Source of the DNA: Pseudomonadota bacterium
GTDB taxonomy: Bacteria; Pseudomonadota; Gammaproteobacteria; Burkholderiales; Burkholderiaceae_C
Length of the DNA stretch: 64,000 nucleotides
Direction of reading: 5' to 3'
Assembly (NCBI GenBank): GCA_021847345.1
Contig: JAJZTW010000002.1
Coordinates: 62,001 to 126,000, forward strand
Shown here: positions 22,270 through 34,268 of the stretch, in pieces
Layout: every line of letters begins with the position of its first letter
How positions within the stretch are numbered: the stretch's first letter is position 1
Notes under the pieces: model-generated
The model's database searches: none
Told to the model about the DNA's origin: nothing
What the model saw: only the letters and a program-made list of their open reading frames with translations
Program-made: the position numbers and the translations under genes

Positions 22270-22743
22270 ATGCCTACCCCCATGACCCGCCGCGGCGCGG
22301 AAAAGCTGCGCGCCGAGCTGCAGCGCCTGAAATCGGTCGAGCGCCACGCGGTGATCCAGGCCATCGCCGAGGCGCGCGCGCAGGGCGACCTGTCGGAAAA
22401 CGCCGAATACGAGGCGGCGAAGGACCGCCAGGGCTTCATCGAGGGGCGAATCGCCGAGCTCGAGGGCAAGCTGTCGTCGGCGCAGATCATCGATCCCGCC
22501 GAGCTCGACGCCGGCGGGCGCGTGGTGTTCGGCGCCACCGTGGCGCTGTGCGACGAGGACAGCGGCGACGAGGTCTCCTACCAGATCGTCGGCGACGACG
22601 AGGCCGACCTCAAGCAGCACATGATCTCGGTGAGTTCGCCGATCGCGCGCGCGATGATCGGCAAGGAGGAGGGCGACCTGATCCAGGTCGCCGCTCCCGC
22701 CGGTACGCGCAGCTACAGCATCGTCAAGGTTTCCTACTCCTGA
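22270..22743 (+). CDS. greA: Transcription elongation factor GreA
   Basis: Stimulates transcript cleavage by backtracked RNA polymerase. The 157-residue protein begins [21 protein letters not shown]. It has the coiled-coil tip [38 protein letters not shown] carrying the acidic D/E residues, and the C-terminal FKBP-like domain ([36 protein letters not shown]). The ATG at 22270 is the family start; the listed ORF runs far upstream within carB in another frame. Confidence 0.96.
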   Translation: MPTPMTRRGAEKLRAELQRLKSVERHAVIQAIAEARAQGDLSENAEYEAAKDRQGFIEGRIAELEGKLSSAQIIDPAELDAGGRVVFGATVALCDEDSGDEVSYQIVGDDEADLKQHMISVSSPIARAMIGKEEGDLIQVAAPAGTRSYSIVKVSYS

Positions 22744-22766
22744 AGCGCCAAGCAACGAGGTCCGCC

Positions 22767-23204
22767 ATGGCAATGCTGCGTCGTCTGCGTCTGCAGATCG
22801 TGCTCGTCGGGCTGTGGCTCGGCGGTCTCGCCGCCGTCGGGCTGATCGGCGCGCCCACCGCGTTCGCGCTGATCTCGCACAAGCTCGCGGCCGCCGCGGT
22901 GGCCAGCCGCATGTTCTATCTCATGTCGCTGGCCGGCGTGGTTCTCGGCGCCGCGCTGCTGGTGGTCGAGCAGCGGCGCAGCGCCGGCATGACCACGCCG
23001 CTGCTGCTGGTGATGGGCGGGCTGTTCTTCGACGTGCTGGGTGAGTTCGTGATCGTGCCGCAACTGCTGGCGGCGGCCGCCGAGCATGCGCCGAGCCTCG
23101 CCGGCTGGCATGTCGCGGCGAGCACGGCCTACGCCGCGCAGGCGCTGTGCGTGCTGTGCTACGCGTGGCTGCTGCCTTCGCAGCTCGGACGCGACCCCGC
23201 CTAG
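22767..23204 (+). CDS. DUF4149 family membrane protein
   Basis: A 145-residue protein with four hydrophobic segments, starting [20 protein letters not shown]. The [21 protein letters not shown] and late [23 protein letters not shown] segments fit the DUF4149 family, which often follows greA in Burkholderiales. Function unknown. It starts 23 bases after greA and converges with yhbY. Confidence 0.8.
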   Translation: MAMLRRLRLQIVLVGLWLGGLAAVGLIGAPTAFALISHKLAAAAVASRMFYLMSLAGVVLGAALLVVEQRRSAGMTTPLLLVMGGLFFDVLGEFVIVPQLLAAAAEHAPSLAGWHVAASTAYAAQALCVLCYAWLLPSQLGRDPA

Positions 23205-23229
23205 GCGGGCCGGTCGCAGCCCCCGGGCT

Positions 23230-23706
23230 TCATCCCAGGCGCACCTTCTTGATGCTCGAGCGGCGCGGCTTGGCGCGCTTGACCTTTCCCGCCGGAGTCA
23301 CGCGCTGGTTGCCCAGCACGGTCAGGCGCTTGACCTTCGGCCGGTGGGTCGGGCTGCTCGATGGCACGACGACCTTGACCTGGCGCGGCGCGCCGGGCCG
23401 CGCTGGAGCGGACTCGAGCACATCCTTCGCGGGAAGGGGCCGGAACACGACCAGCATGCGCCCGATGCTCTGCACCGGCGCGGCGCCCAGGCGCTCGCAG
23501 ATGGTCTCGAGCATCTGCGCGCGCTCGGCACGCTCGTCGCCCGCCACGCGTACCTTGATCAGGTCGTGGGCGCGCAGCGCGCGGTCGATTTCGGCCAGCA
23601 CGGCCTCGCTCAGGCCCTGCTCGCCGATGAGCACGCTGGGCTTGAGGGAATGGGCCTGCGCGCGCTTGGCGCTGCGTTCGGCCGGGGTCAGGGAAAGGGA
23701 ACTCAT
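23230..23706 (-). CDS. yhbY: YhbY/CRS1-CRM domain RNA-binding protein
   Basis: A small RNA-binding protein associated with ribosome assembly in other bacteria. The CRM domain occupies about residues 8-100 ([51 protein letters not shown]) and includes the GxxG-type loop IGEQG. A basic tail of about 55 residues follows ([11 protein letters not shown]...[18 protein letters not shown]), so the 158-residue product is longer than the roughly 100-residue E. coli protein. It is divergent from rlmE, 66 bases apart, a common arrangement. Confidence 0.9.
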   Translation of the reverse strand: MSSLSLTPAERSAKRAQAHSLKPSVLIGEQGLSEAVLAEIDRALRAHDLIKVRVAGDERAERAQMLETICERLGAAPVQSIGRMLVVFRPLPAKDVLESAPARPGAPRQVKVVVPSSSPTHRPKVKRLTVLGNQRVTPAGKVKRAKPRRSSIKKVRLG

Positions 23707-23772
23707 TCCCGCATTATCCGTCTTCGCCAGGCGCTCCAGTGCGCGCAGGTCGAAAATGAGCAGGCTCACCCG

Positions 23773-24426
23773 ATGAAAAAGAACCGATTCAGCAAGAAAT
23801 GGCTCAACGAGCACCTGCACGACCCTTACGTCAAGCAGGCGCAGAAGGACAACTACCGCTCGCGCGCCGCCTACAAGCTGCAGGAAATCGACCAGGATCA
23901 CCGCCTGGTGCGCCCCGGGCAGCTGATCGTCGAGCTCGGCAGCGCGCCGGGCGCGTGGTCGCAGTACCTGGTGCGCCGCATGGGATGCGATGCGGCCGGC
24001 GCGCTGCGCGGGCAGGTCATCGCGCTGGACCTGCTGCCGATGGAGCCCGTCGACGGGGTGCAGTTCCTGCAGGGGGATTTTCGGGAGCCCGAAGTGCTGC
24101 AGCAGGTCGAGGCCCTGCTGGCCGGGCGCCGGGCCGACCTCGTGCTGTCCGACATGGCGCCGAACCTGTCCGGCATCGCGTCGGCAGACGCCGCGCGCGT
24201 CGAACACCTGGCCGACCTCGCGCTGGAGTTCGCGGTGAACTGGCTGGGCGACGACGGCGCGCTGTTGATCAAGACCTTCCACAGCGGCTATTTCAGCCAG
24301 ATCGTCACGCGCTACAAGCAGCACTTCAAGGTGGTCAAGGCGATCAAGCCCAAGGCCTCGCGGGAGCGCTCGGCCGAGGTGTTCGTGCTGGCGCTGCACC
24401 CGAAGCCGCGCGCGCAATCCCGATAA
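23773..24426 (+). CDS. rlmE: 23S rRNA (uridine-2'-O)-methyltransferase RlmE (FtsJ/RrmJ)
   Basis: Methylates the ribose of U2552 in 23S rRNA. The 217-residue protein starts [36 protein letters not shown], with the catalytic lysine in [11 protein letters not shown] motif I is [14 protein letters not shown] and the catalytic Asp block is [12 protein letters not shown]; the other catalytic lysine is in LLIKTFHSG. The longer ORF upstream runs antisense to yhbY and is not used. It is followed by ftsH, as in E. coli. Confidence 0.96.
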   Translation: MKKNRFSKKWLNEHLHDPYVKQAQKDNYRSRAAYKLQEIDQDHRLVRPGQLIVELGSAPGAWSQYLVRRMGCDAAGALRGQVIALDLLPMEPVDGVQFLQGDFREPEVLQQVEALLAGRRADLVLSDMAPNLSGIASADAARVEHLADLALEFAVNWLGDDGALLIKTFHSGYFSQIVTRYKQHFKVVKAIKPKASRERSAEVFVLALHPKPRAQSR

Positions 24427-24583
24427 AGACTATCATCGGTGGCAAATCAATAGCAGGTTTACATGGATGACCTGCGCGCCGGCTGAGCGCGGTCACGGCG
24501 CGCGCTCTTGATTCGCCTAGAATCGGCAACATATGGAAGGGGATCGCACCCGGGTGCGCCCCTTCGGGCCTGAGGAGTCTGTC

Positions 24584-26485
<1,902 letters not shown>

Positions 26486-26496
26486 GCGGCAAGCCC

Positions 26497-27366
26497 TTGG
26501 CAAGCCAGGCGTCGACCCGCGCGCCCGGCCCGTCGCACGAACCCGTGTGGCAGGCCGGGCGTTTTGTCTTGTCGCTGCGGCGCACGCTGCTGATGGGCAT
26601 CGTCAACGTCACGCCCGACTCCTTCTCGGACGGCGGCAGGCACGACACTCCGGCCGCCGCGCTGGCCCATGCGCGGCGCCTGCTCGACGAGGGGGCCGAC
26701 CTGCTCGATCTCGGCGCGGAGTCCACGCGCCCCGGCTCGCAGCCTGTGTCGGCGCCCGAGGAATGGCGGCGCCTGCAGCCGGTGCTGCGCGAACTGGTGG
26801 GCTGGCAGGTGCCGATCTCGGTCGACACCTACCACCCCGAGACCATGCGTGCCGCGCTGGAGCTGGGGGTCGACATCATCAACGACGTGTACGCGCTGCG
26901 CCAGCCCGGCGCGCTGGAGGCCGTGGCCGCCAGCGCCGAGGCCGGCGTATGCCTGATGCACATGCAGGGCGAGCCTGCGAGCATGCAGCTCGAGCCGCAC
27001 TACGACGACGTGGTCGCCGAGGTGCGAGCGTTCCTGCTGCAGCGCGCGCAGGCCGCGCAGCAGGCCGGGGTGGGGCGACATCGCATCTGCCTGGACCCCG
27101 GCTTCGGCTTCGGCAAGACCCGCGAGCACAACCTGGCGCTGGCGCGTGCGCTGGAGCCGCTGTGCGAGGCCGGCTATCCGGTGCTGATCGGCGTGTCGCG
27201 CAAGTCCATGCTGGCCGGGACCTCGAAGCTGCCGCCGCTCGAGCGCGTGCCGGCCAGCCTGGGGGCCGCGCTGGCCTGCGTGGCCGCCGGCGCGCGCGTG
27301 GTGCGCGTGCACGACGTGGCGGCCACCCGCGACGCGCTGCGCACCTTCGAGGCCATGCGGCCGTGA
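26497..27366 (+). CDS. folP: Dihydropteroate synthase
   Basis: Condenses p-aminobenzoate with 6-hydroxymethyl-dihydropterin pyrophosphate in folate synthesis. Signature blocks: [44 protein letters not shown] and [12 protein letters not shown]. The listed ORF runs back into ftsH in another frame. No suitable ATG exists between the ftsH stop and the conserved core, so I use the TTG at 26497 (289 residues). The GTG at 26545 is an alternative. The gene lies between ftsH and glmM, the same order as in E. coli. Confidence 0.92.
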   Translation: MASQASTRAPGPSHEPVWQAGRFVLSLRRTLLMGIVNVTPDSFSDGGRHDTPAAALAHARRLLDEGADLLDLGAESTRPGSQPVSAPEEWRRLQPVLRELVGWQVPISVDTYHPETMRAALELGVDIINDVYALRQPGALEAVAASAEAGVCLMHMQGEPASMQLEPHYDDVVAEVRAFLLQRAQAAQQAGVGRHRICLDPGFGFGKTREHNLALARALEPLCEAGYPVLIGVSRKSMLAGTSKLPPLERVPASLGAALACVAAGARVVRVHDVAATRDALRTFEAMRP

Positions 27367-27394
27367 CCATGGTGGGCAGGAGGAGGCAGGCATC

Positions 27395-28720
<1,326 letters not shown>

Positions 28721-28771
28721 TCGCCGCGGCGGGCGGGTTGCGGCGCGAGACGGATGCGCGGCATTTTGTGT

Positions 28772-28789
28772 CTTTCACCAAAATGTCAT
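28772..28789 (+). promoter_or_regulatory. Pho box (PhoB binding site) upstream of pstS
   Basis: CTTTCACCAAAATGTCAT consists of two 7-base units, CTTTCAC and ATGTCAT, starting exactly 11 bases apart with an AT-rich spacer. It matches the enterobacterial consensus CTGTCATAWAWCTGTCAY at most positions. It lies 68 bases before the pstS ATG, in a conspicuously AT-rich patch, and is the expected PhoB site for this operon. Confidence 0.8.
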
Positions 28790-28857
28790 AATTCACCCGT
28801 CCAATGAGGCCTCAGACACCGAACACTGACCGGTGCACGACCTCAGGAGAAACTTGC

Positions 28858-29934
28858 ATGTCGATCGATACGAACCGCCGCCAACAGCTCAAGCTGGCAC
28901 TGGCCTCCGCCGGCCTGGCCATCGCCGCCTCCGTGACGCCGATGACCGCCCACGCCGCCGACGTGACGCTGCTGGAAACCGGCTCCACGCTGCTGTACCC
29001 GCTGTTCAACCTGTGGGTGCCCGACTACACCAAGGCCCATCCTGGCGTGCGCATCACCACGCAAGGCACGGGTAGTGGCACCGGCATCGCCCAGGCGATC
29101 TCTGGCGTGGCCCAGATCGGCGCCTCCGACGCGTACATGAGCGACGGCCAGATCAAGCAGAACCCCAGCATTCTGAACATCCCGCTGGCGATCTCCGCGC
29201 AGACCGTCAACTTCAACGTTCCGGGCCTGAACAAGGACCACCTCAAGCTCGACGGTCCGGTGCTCGCCGGCATCTACGGCGGGACCATCAAGGAGTGGGA
29301 CGACGCCGCGATCAAGGCGCTGAACCCCGGCGTGAAGCTGCCGCACCACGCGATCGTGCCGATCCACCGCACCGACGGCAGCGGCGACACCTTCATTTTC
29401 AGCCAGTACCTGTCGTTCTCCGACGGCAAGTGGAACAACAGCGTCGGCTACGGCACCACCATCAGCTGGCCGGCGGTGCAGGGCGGCGTGGGCGCGAACG
29501 GCAACCCCGGCATGGTCCAGGCCTGCCAGCAGACCCCGTACTCGATCGCCTACATCGGCGTGAGCTTCCATGAGCAGGTCGCCAAGGCCGGGCTGGGCAC
29601 CGCGATGCTGAAGAACCGCGCCGGCAAGTTCCTGCTGCCCGACGCCAAGACCGTCAGCGCCGCGGCTGGCGAGCTGATCGCCAAGACCCCGGCCGACGAG
29701 CGCCTGAGCCTGGTGTTCGCGCCGGGTGCGAATTCGTACCCGATCATCAACTACGAGTACGCCATCGTCAACGCCAAGCAGGCCAAGCCTGAAGTCGCCA
29801 AGGCGGTCAAGGAGTTCCTGGGCTGGGCCGTCGAGCAGGGCAACGACGCCAAGTACCTGGACGCGGTGCGCTTCATCGCGCTGCCCAAGCGCGTGCAGGA
29901 GCTGAGCAAGGCCCAGATCGCGAAGATCCAGTAA
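28858..29934 (+). CDS. pstS: Phosphate ABC transporter periplasmic binding protein
   Basis: High-affinity phosphate-binding protein of the PstSCAB importer. A signal peptide covers residues 1-33 (TNRRQQLKLALASAGLAIAA...MTAHA, cleavage before ADVTLLE). The mature protein begins with the family ETGSTLLYPLFNLW. Phosphate-binding blocks include TTQGTGSGTGIAQAISG, IGASDAYMS and HRTDGSGDTFIFSQYLS. Length 358. The ATG at 28858 follows a CAGGAGAA site. It leads the pst operon, under the Pho box at 28772. Two stem-loops separate it from pstC. Confidence 0.96.
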   Translation: MSIDTNRRQQLKLALASAGLAIAASVTPMTAHAADVTLLETGSTLLYPLFNLWVPDYTKAHPGVRITTQGTGSGTGIAQAISGVAQIGASDAYMSDGQIKQNPSILNIPLAISAQTVNFNVPGLNKDHLKLDGPVLAGIYGGTIKEWDDAAIKALNPGVKLPHHAIVPIHRTDGSGDTFIFSQYLSFSDGKWNNSVGYGTTISWPAVQGGVGANGNPGMVQACQQTPYSIAYIGVSFHEQVAKAGLGTAMLKNRAGKFLLPDAKTVSAAAGELIAKTPADERLSLVFAPGANSYPIINYEYAIVNAKQAKPEVAKAVKEFLGWAVEQGNDAKYLDAVRFIALPKRVQELSKAQIAKIQ

Positions 29935-29955
29935 GCGATCCAGACGGCAGGTCTG

Positions 29956-30011
29956 ACGCGCCCGGTGGGCGCGTGAAGTCCCGGGCCCGGCATCCGCGAG
30001 GATGCCGGGCC
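29956..30011 (+). other. Two tandem perfect stem-loops between pstS and pstC
   Basis: First stem: ACGCGCCC (29956-29963) pairs with GGGCGCGT (29967-29974) around GGT. Second stem: GGCCCGGCATCC (29984-29995) pairs with GGATGCCGGGCC (30000-30011) around the tetraloop GCGA, a GNRA type. No U tract follows, so these look more like mRNA-stability or partial-attenuation elements than a full terminator. Binding-protein genes in ABC operons often have such structures so that they are expressed above the permease genes. Confidence 0.75.
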
Positions 30012-30109
30012 TGTTGGCAGCTGATTCCCGGGCTGCCCCGATTCCACGCTGCGCCTGTCGCGCAGCGACTGCCCCGCAGGGGCGCACACGACACGGCAGG
30101 TGATCAGGC

Positions 30110-31063
30110 ATGAGATGGTTTCGACACGGATTGCAGGTGACTTCGGCACTGATTCCGCTGGCGCTGCTCGCCGTGTTCGTGTTCCTGACCCTTTACTCCT
30201 GGCCCGCGATCCGCTTCAACGGGCTGGGCTTCCTGTTTTCGAACACATGGAGCCTGGGCAACCTGTATGCGAATCCGGTCGACGTGCGCGGCGTGCAGGT
30301 TCCTCCGGGCGCGCATTACGGCATCTGGGTGTTCATCGTCGGCACCCTGGCGAGTTCGGCCTTCGCGCTGCTGATCGCGGTGCCCGTGGGCATCGGCGTG
30401 GCGCTGTACCTGGTGGAATATGCGCCGCATCGCCTGAGCTCGGCCTTCGCGCAGGTCGCCGAACTGCTGGCCATGGTGCCCAGCGTGGTCTACGGGTTGT
30501 GGGGGCTCGAGGTGCTGGCGCCGCTGACCCTGAAGTTCCTGGCCCCGGCCATCGCGCATGCGCTGCCCTTCCTGTCCTTTTTCTCCACCCCCGCAAACAG
30601 CGGCTACGGCCTGCTCACGGCCAGCCTGGTGCTGGCGCTGATGGTGCTGCCGGTGATCTCCAGCACACTGGTCGAGGCGCTGCGCCGGGTTCCCCGAGAA
30701 CTGCGCGAGTCGTGCTTCGCGCTGGGCGCCACGCGGGCCGAGGTGCTGCGCCGCGCCTTGCTGCCGGCGGTGCGCACGCCGTTGATCGGCGCGGTGATCC
30801 TCGCCCTCGGTCGCGCGCTGGGCGAGACCATGGCGGTGCTGATGGTCAGTGGAGGCGCGCTGAACTATCTGCCGAAGAACCTGTACAGCCCGATCACCAG
30901 CATGGCGGCGTTCATCGCCTCCCAGCTCGACAGCGCGCTGCAGGACACCAGCGGCATGGCGGTTCGTTCGCTTGCTGAAATCGCCCTCGTCCTTCTCGTC
31001 ATCGCGGTCATCGTCAATGTCATCGCTCGCTTCCTCACCCGGCGCGTTGCGCTCGGCGCCTGA
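30110..31063 (+). CDS. pstC: Phosphate ABC transporter permease PstC
   Basis: Inner-membrane permease of the phosphate importer, 317 residues with about six transmembrane segments. It has the typical periplasmic segment FLFSNTWSLGNLYANPVDVRGVQVPPGAHYGIWVFIVGTL. The EAA loop contacting PstB is visible as EALRRVPRELRESCFALGATRAEVLRRALLPAVRTPLIGAVILALGRALGETMAVLM. It follows pstS after 175 bases that include two stem-loops. Its 3' end overlaps the chosen pstA start. Confidence 0.94.
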   Translation: MRWFRHGLQVTSALIPLALLAVFVFLTLYSWPAIRFNGLGFLFSNTWSLGNLYANPVDVRGVQVPPGAHYGIWVFIVGTLASSAFALLIAVPVGIGVALYLVEYAPHRLSSAFAQVAELLAMVPSVVYGLWGLEVLAPLTLKFLAPAIAHALPFLSFFSTPANSGYGLLTASLVLALMVLPVISSTLVEALRRVPRELRESCFALGATRAEVLRRALLPAVRTPLIGAVILALGRALGETMAVLMVSGGALNYLPKNLYSPITSMAAFIASQLDSALQDTSGMAVRSLAEIALVLLVIAVIVNVIARFLTRRVALGA

Positions 31064-31904
31064 ATCCGTCCGGCGCGTGTCCGGGCGCCGGCGCGCCAGC
31101 GCCGTCGTATTCGCCGTCCTGTGCAGCCTGTCCTTCGTGCTGGTGGTCGTTCCGCTGGCCGACATCCTGTGGACCGTGCTGTCGCGCGGCGCCAGCGCGC
31201 TGAACCTCGAGGTGTTCACGCAGGTCACCAACGGAATCAGCGGCGGCCTGCTCAACGCCATCGAGGGCACCGTGGTGCTCAGCGCCGGTGCCATCGTGTT
31301 CGCCGCTCCGGTCGGTGTGCTGACCGGGGTCTACCTGGCCGAGTACGGCAGCGGCCCCTGGGGAAGTTCCGTGCGCTTTCTCGCCGACGTGCTGACCGGC
31401 GTGCCGTCGATCGTGCTGGGCTATTTCAGCTACGTCACGCTGGTCGAGGGTCTGGGCTGGCAGTTCTCGGCGCTGGCCGGCGCGATCACGCTGGCCATCC
31501 TGATCGTGCCCTACATCGCACGCTTCACCGAACTGGCGATGCGCCAGAACCCGCCGAGCTTGCGCGAGGCGGGCTACGCGCTGGGCTGCAGGGAGCACCA
31601 GGTGGTGTTCAAGATCCTGCTGCCTGCTGCGCGCTCCGGTGTCATCACCGGGGTCCTGCTGTCGCTGGCCATCTCGGTGGGAGAGACGGCACCTCTCATC
31701 TACACCGCGGGTTGGTCCAACTACATGTGGAACGGCAAGCTCACGCACGAGCCGGTGGGATACCTGACCTACGTGATCTGGAGCTTCATCAACCAGCCCT
31801 TCGCGTCGGCGCATGCGCTTGCCTACGCCGCGGCGTTCCTGGTGATCGCCGTCGTGCTTGCGATCAACATCACGACGCGCATGTTCCTGCGCAAGCGCCT
31901 GTGA
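31017..31904 (+). CDS. pstA: Phosphate ABC transporter permease PstA
   Basis: Second permease of the Pst importer. About six transmembrane segments and the EAA loop [55 protein letters not shown] identify it. The ATG at 31017 overlaps pstC by 47 bases and gives 295 residues; a GTG at 31077, just after the pstC stop, would give 275 residues and a less serine-rich N-terminus. The start is therefore uncertain, but the protein from residue 21 onward is secure. pstB follows after 50 bases. Confidence 0.92.
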   Translation: MSSLASSPGALRSAPESVRRVSGRRRASAVVFAVLCSLSFVLVVVPLADILWTVLSRGASALNLEVFTQVTNGISGGLLNAIEGTVVLSAGAIVFAAPVGVLTGVYLAEYGSGPWGSSVRFLADVLTGVPSIVLGYFSYVTLVEGLGWQFSALAGAITLAILIVPYIARFTELAMRQNPPSLREAGYALGCREHQVVFKILLPAARSGVITGVLLSLAISVGETAPLIYTAGWSNYMWNGKLTHEPVGYLTYVIWSFINQPFASAHALAYAAAFLVIAVVLAINITTRMFLRKRL

Positions 31905-31954
31905 ATTCCCGGACCGCCAGCCCCAGTCCCTCCGAAACACCGGACCCTACGACG

Positions 31955-32743
31955 ATGAACCAATCGGCAACCGAGCCGCAGGCGGCGCCACGCGCGCGCC
32001 TGTCGGTGCGCAACGTCAACTTCTACTACGGCAAGTTCCACGCCATCAAGAACGTCAGCCTGGATATCGCCGAGAACCAGGTGACCGCGTTCATCGGCCC
32101 GTCGGGTTGCGGCAAGTCGACCCTGCTGCGCATTTTCAATCGTATGTTCGAGCTGTATCCCGAACAGCGTGCGGAGGGCGAGGTGCTGCTCGACGGGCGC
32201 AACATCCTGGGGCGTGACGAGGACGTCTCGCTGCTGCGCGCGCGTGTCGGCATGGTGTTCCAGAAGCCCACCCCGTTCCCGATGTCGATCTTCGACAACA
32301 TCGCGTTCGGCATCCGGCTGTACGAGAAGCTGCCGCGCGCCGACATGGAGGAGCGCGTGCATTGGGCGCTGACCAAGACGGCGCTGTGGGACGAGGTCAA
32401 GGACAAGCTGCACCAGAGCGGGCTGAGCCTGTCGGGCGGCCAGCAGCAGCGCCTGTGCATCGCGCGAGCCATCGCCATCAGGCCCGAGGTGCTGCTGCTC
32501 GACGAGCCGACCTCGGCGCTCGACCCGATCTCCACCGCGAAGATCGAGGAACTGGTGACCGAGCTCAAGAGCGACTACACGGTGGCCATCGTGACCCACA
32601 ACATGCAGCAGGCGGCTCGCGTTTCCGACTACACCGCCTATATGTACCTGGGCGAGATGATCGAGTTCGGCGACACCAACCAGATCTTCCTCAAGCCTGC
32701 GAAGCAGCAGACCGAGGACTACATCACCGGCCGTTTCGGCTGA
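31955..32743 (+). CDS. pstB: Phosphate ABC transporter ATP-binding protein
   Basis: ATPase of the phosphate importer, 262 residues. Walker [11 protein letters not shown]-loop [15 protein letters not shown], signature LSGGQQQR, Walker [13 protein letters not shown] and switch histidine [13 protein letters not shown] are all present. The FQKPTPFP segment and [16 protein letters not shown] are characteristic of PstB rather than other ABC ATPases. The ATG at 31955 starts [10 protein letters not shown]; the longer ORF lies inside pstA in another frame. phoU is 22 bases downstream. Confidence 0.96.
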   Translation: MNQSATEPQAAPRARLSVRNVNFYYGKFHAIKNVSLDIAENQVTAFIGPSGCGKSTLLRIFNRMFELYPEQRAEGEVLLDGRNILGRDEDVSLLRARVGMVFQKPTPFPMSIFDNIAFGIRLYEKLPRADMEERVHWALTKTALWDEVKDKLHQSGLSLSGGQQQRLCIARAIAIRPEVLLLDEPTSALDPISTAKIEELVTELKSDYTVAIVTHNMQQAARVSDYTAYMYLGEMIEFGDTNQIFLKPAKQQTEDYITGRFG

Positions 32744-32765
32744 CCCCGTCGCAGGAGCGACCACC

Positions 32766-33467
32766 ATGGACAAGCACCTTTCCACCCAGTTCGACGCCGA
32801 GATCAGTTCCATCACCACCCGCGTGCTGGAAATGGGCGGCCTGGTCGAGTCGCAGATCGCGCAGGCGGTCTACGCGCTGCGCCACTTCGACGCCGAGGCC
32901 GCCCGCGGCGTGATGCTCAACGAGAAGCGCGTCAACCAGATGGAAGTCGACATCGACGCTGACGTGGCCCAGATCATCGCCAAGCGCCAACCCACCGCGC
33001 GCGACCTGCGCCTGATGCTGGCGATCTCGAAGACCATCACCAACCTGGAACGCGTGGGCGACGAGGCCGACCGCATCGCACGCATGGCGCGCGACCTCAT
33101 CGAGGCGGGCGCCAACCTGGCCATTTCGTTCAACGAGATCATCCGCGAGTCCGACCTCGCGGTGGCGCAGATCCGCAAGGCGCTGGACGCATTCGCGCGC
33201 CTGGACGAACGCTCGGCGGTCGACATCGTCACCGCCGACAGCGCCATCGACGCCGAATTCGACTCCTTCATGCGCAAGCTCATCACCTACGTGATGGAGG
33301 ACCCGCGCAACATCTCGGCCAGCCTGGACATGGTGTTCATCGCCAAGGCCATCGAGCGCATCGGTGACCACGCCAAGAACATCGCCGAGTTCGTGATCTA
33401 CGTGGTGCGAGGCACCGACGTGCGGCACAACAAGCAAGCCTTCAACGAGGTGGCGGGGACCCTCTGA
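32766..33467 (+). CDS. phoU: Phosphate-signalling regulator PhoU
   Basis: Negative regulator linking the Pst transporter to the PhoR kinase. The 233-residue all-helical protein has two PhoU repeats, each with the metal-binding pattern: repeat one around RLMLAISKTITNLERVGDEADRIARMA, repeat two around DMVFIAKAIERIGDHAKNIAEFVIY. The start MDKHLSTQFDAEISSITTRVLEMGGLVE is typical. It lies between pstB and phoB, the usual order in betaproteobacteria. Confidence 0.95.
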   Translation: MDKHLSTQFDAEISSITTRVLEMGGLVESQIAQAVYALRHFDAEAARGVMLNEKRVNQMEVDIDADVAQIIAKRQPTARDLRLMLAISKTITNLERVGDEADRIARMARDLIEAGANLAISFNEIIRESDLAVAQIRKALDAFARLDERSAVDIVTADSAIDAEFDSFMRKLITYVMEDPRNISASLDMVFIAKAIERIGDHAKNIAEFVIYVVRGTDVRHNKQAFNEVAGTL

Positions 33468-33490
33468 ACGCCAGCCGGAACCCATCGACC

Positions 33491-34210
33491 ATGGCCAGCA
33501 ACATCCTGATTGTCGAAGACGAGCCGGCGATCGCCGAGCTGCTCGCGGTGAACCTGCGCCACGCCGGTCACTGCCCCATCGTGGCCGGCAGCGCCGAGGA
33601 GGCGCTGCGCCTGATCCGCGACGTGCTGCCCGATGTCATGCTGGTCGACTGGATGCTGCCGGGCATGTCGGGGGTGGCGCTGCTGCGCGAACTGCGCCAG
33701 GGAACTCGCACGCGTTCGATCCCGATGATCCTGCTGACCGCGCGAAGCGAGGAAAGCGACACCATCGCCGGGCTCGACGCCGGAGCCGACGACTACATCA
33801 CCAAGCCCTTCTCCCCCAAGGAACTGCTCGCGCGCATCCGGGCCGTGCTGCGCCGGCGCTCGCCGCAGCTCACCGACGAACCGGTACGCGCCGGCGGGCT
33901 GGCGGTCGATCCGGGCACGCGCCGGGTGACCTTCACCGCCGGCGGTGGCGCCGAGCAGGAGCTGCGCCTGGGGCCCACGGAGTTCAAGCTGCTGCACTTC
34001 ATGATGACCCACCCCGAGCGCGTGCACAGCCGCGGCGCGCTGCTCGACAAGGTGTGGGGAGACCACGTGTTCATCGAGGAACGCACGGTCGACGTGCACA
34101 TCAAGCGCCTGCGCGAGGCGCTGGCGCCGGCGAACTGCGCGGAGATGGTCGAGACCGTGCGCGGTGCCGGCTATCGATTCACCCAGCGCCAGGGAGCCAC
34201 GGCCGGCTGA
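33491..34210 (+). CDS. phoB: Phosphate regulon response regulator PhoB
   Basis: OmpR-family transcription factor activating phosphate-starvation genes. The receiver domain (residues 1-120) has the acidic pair in ILIVEDEP, the phosphorylated aspartate at residue 53 in LVDWMLPG and the lysine in ITKPFSP. The winged-helix DNA-binding domain is visible as LGPTEFKLLHFMMTHPERVHSR and VDVHIKRLREAL. Length 239. It probably acts on the Pho boxes found here before pstS, ppk, ppx and olsB. phoR follows 58 bases downstream. Confidence 0.95.
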   Translation: MASNILIVEDEPAIAELLAVNLRHAGHCPIVAGSAEEALRLIRDVLPDVMLVDWMLPGMSGVALLRELRQGTRTRSIPMILLTARSEESDTIAGLDAGADDYITKPFSPKELLARIRAVLRRRSPQLTDEPVRAGGLAVDPGTRRVTFTAGGGAEQELRLGPTEFKLLHFMMTHPERVHSRGALLDKVWGDHVFIEERTVDVHIKRLREALAPANCAEMVETVRGAGYRFTQRQGATAG

Positions 34211-34268
34211 CCCTTGCCGGCAGGCGCGCCCGGCGGCCTGTCTGCACCACCTTTCTGCCTGATCGCGC

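Noticed and set aside
24518-24523. TAGAAT as a firm ftsH promoter
   Set aside because: No acceptable -35 at 16-18 bases; the neighbouring TTGATT is only four bases away. Not listed as a feature.
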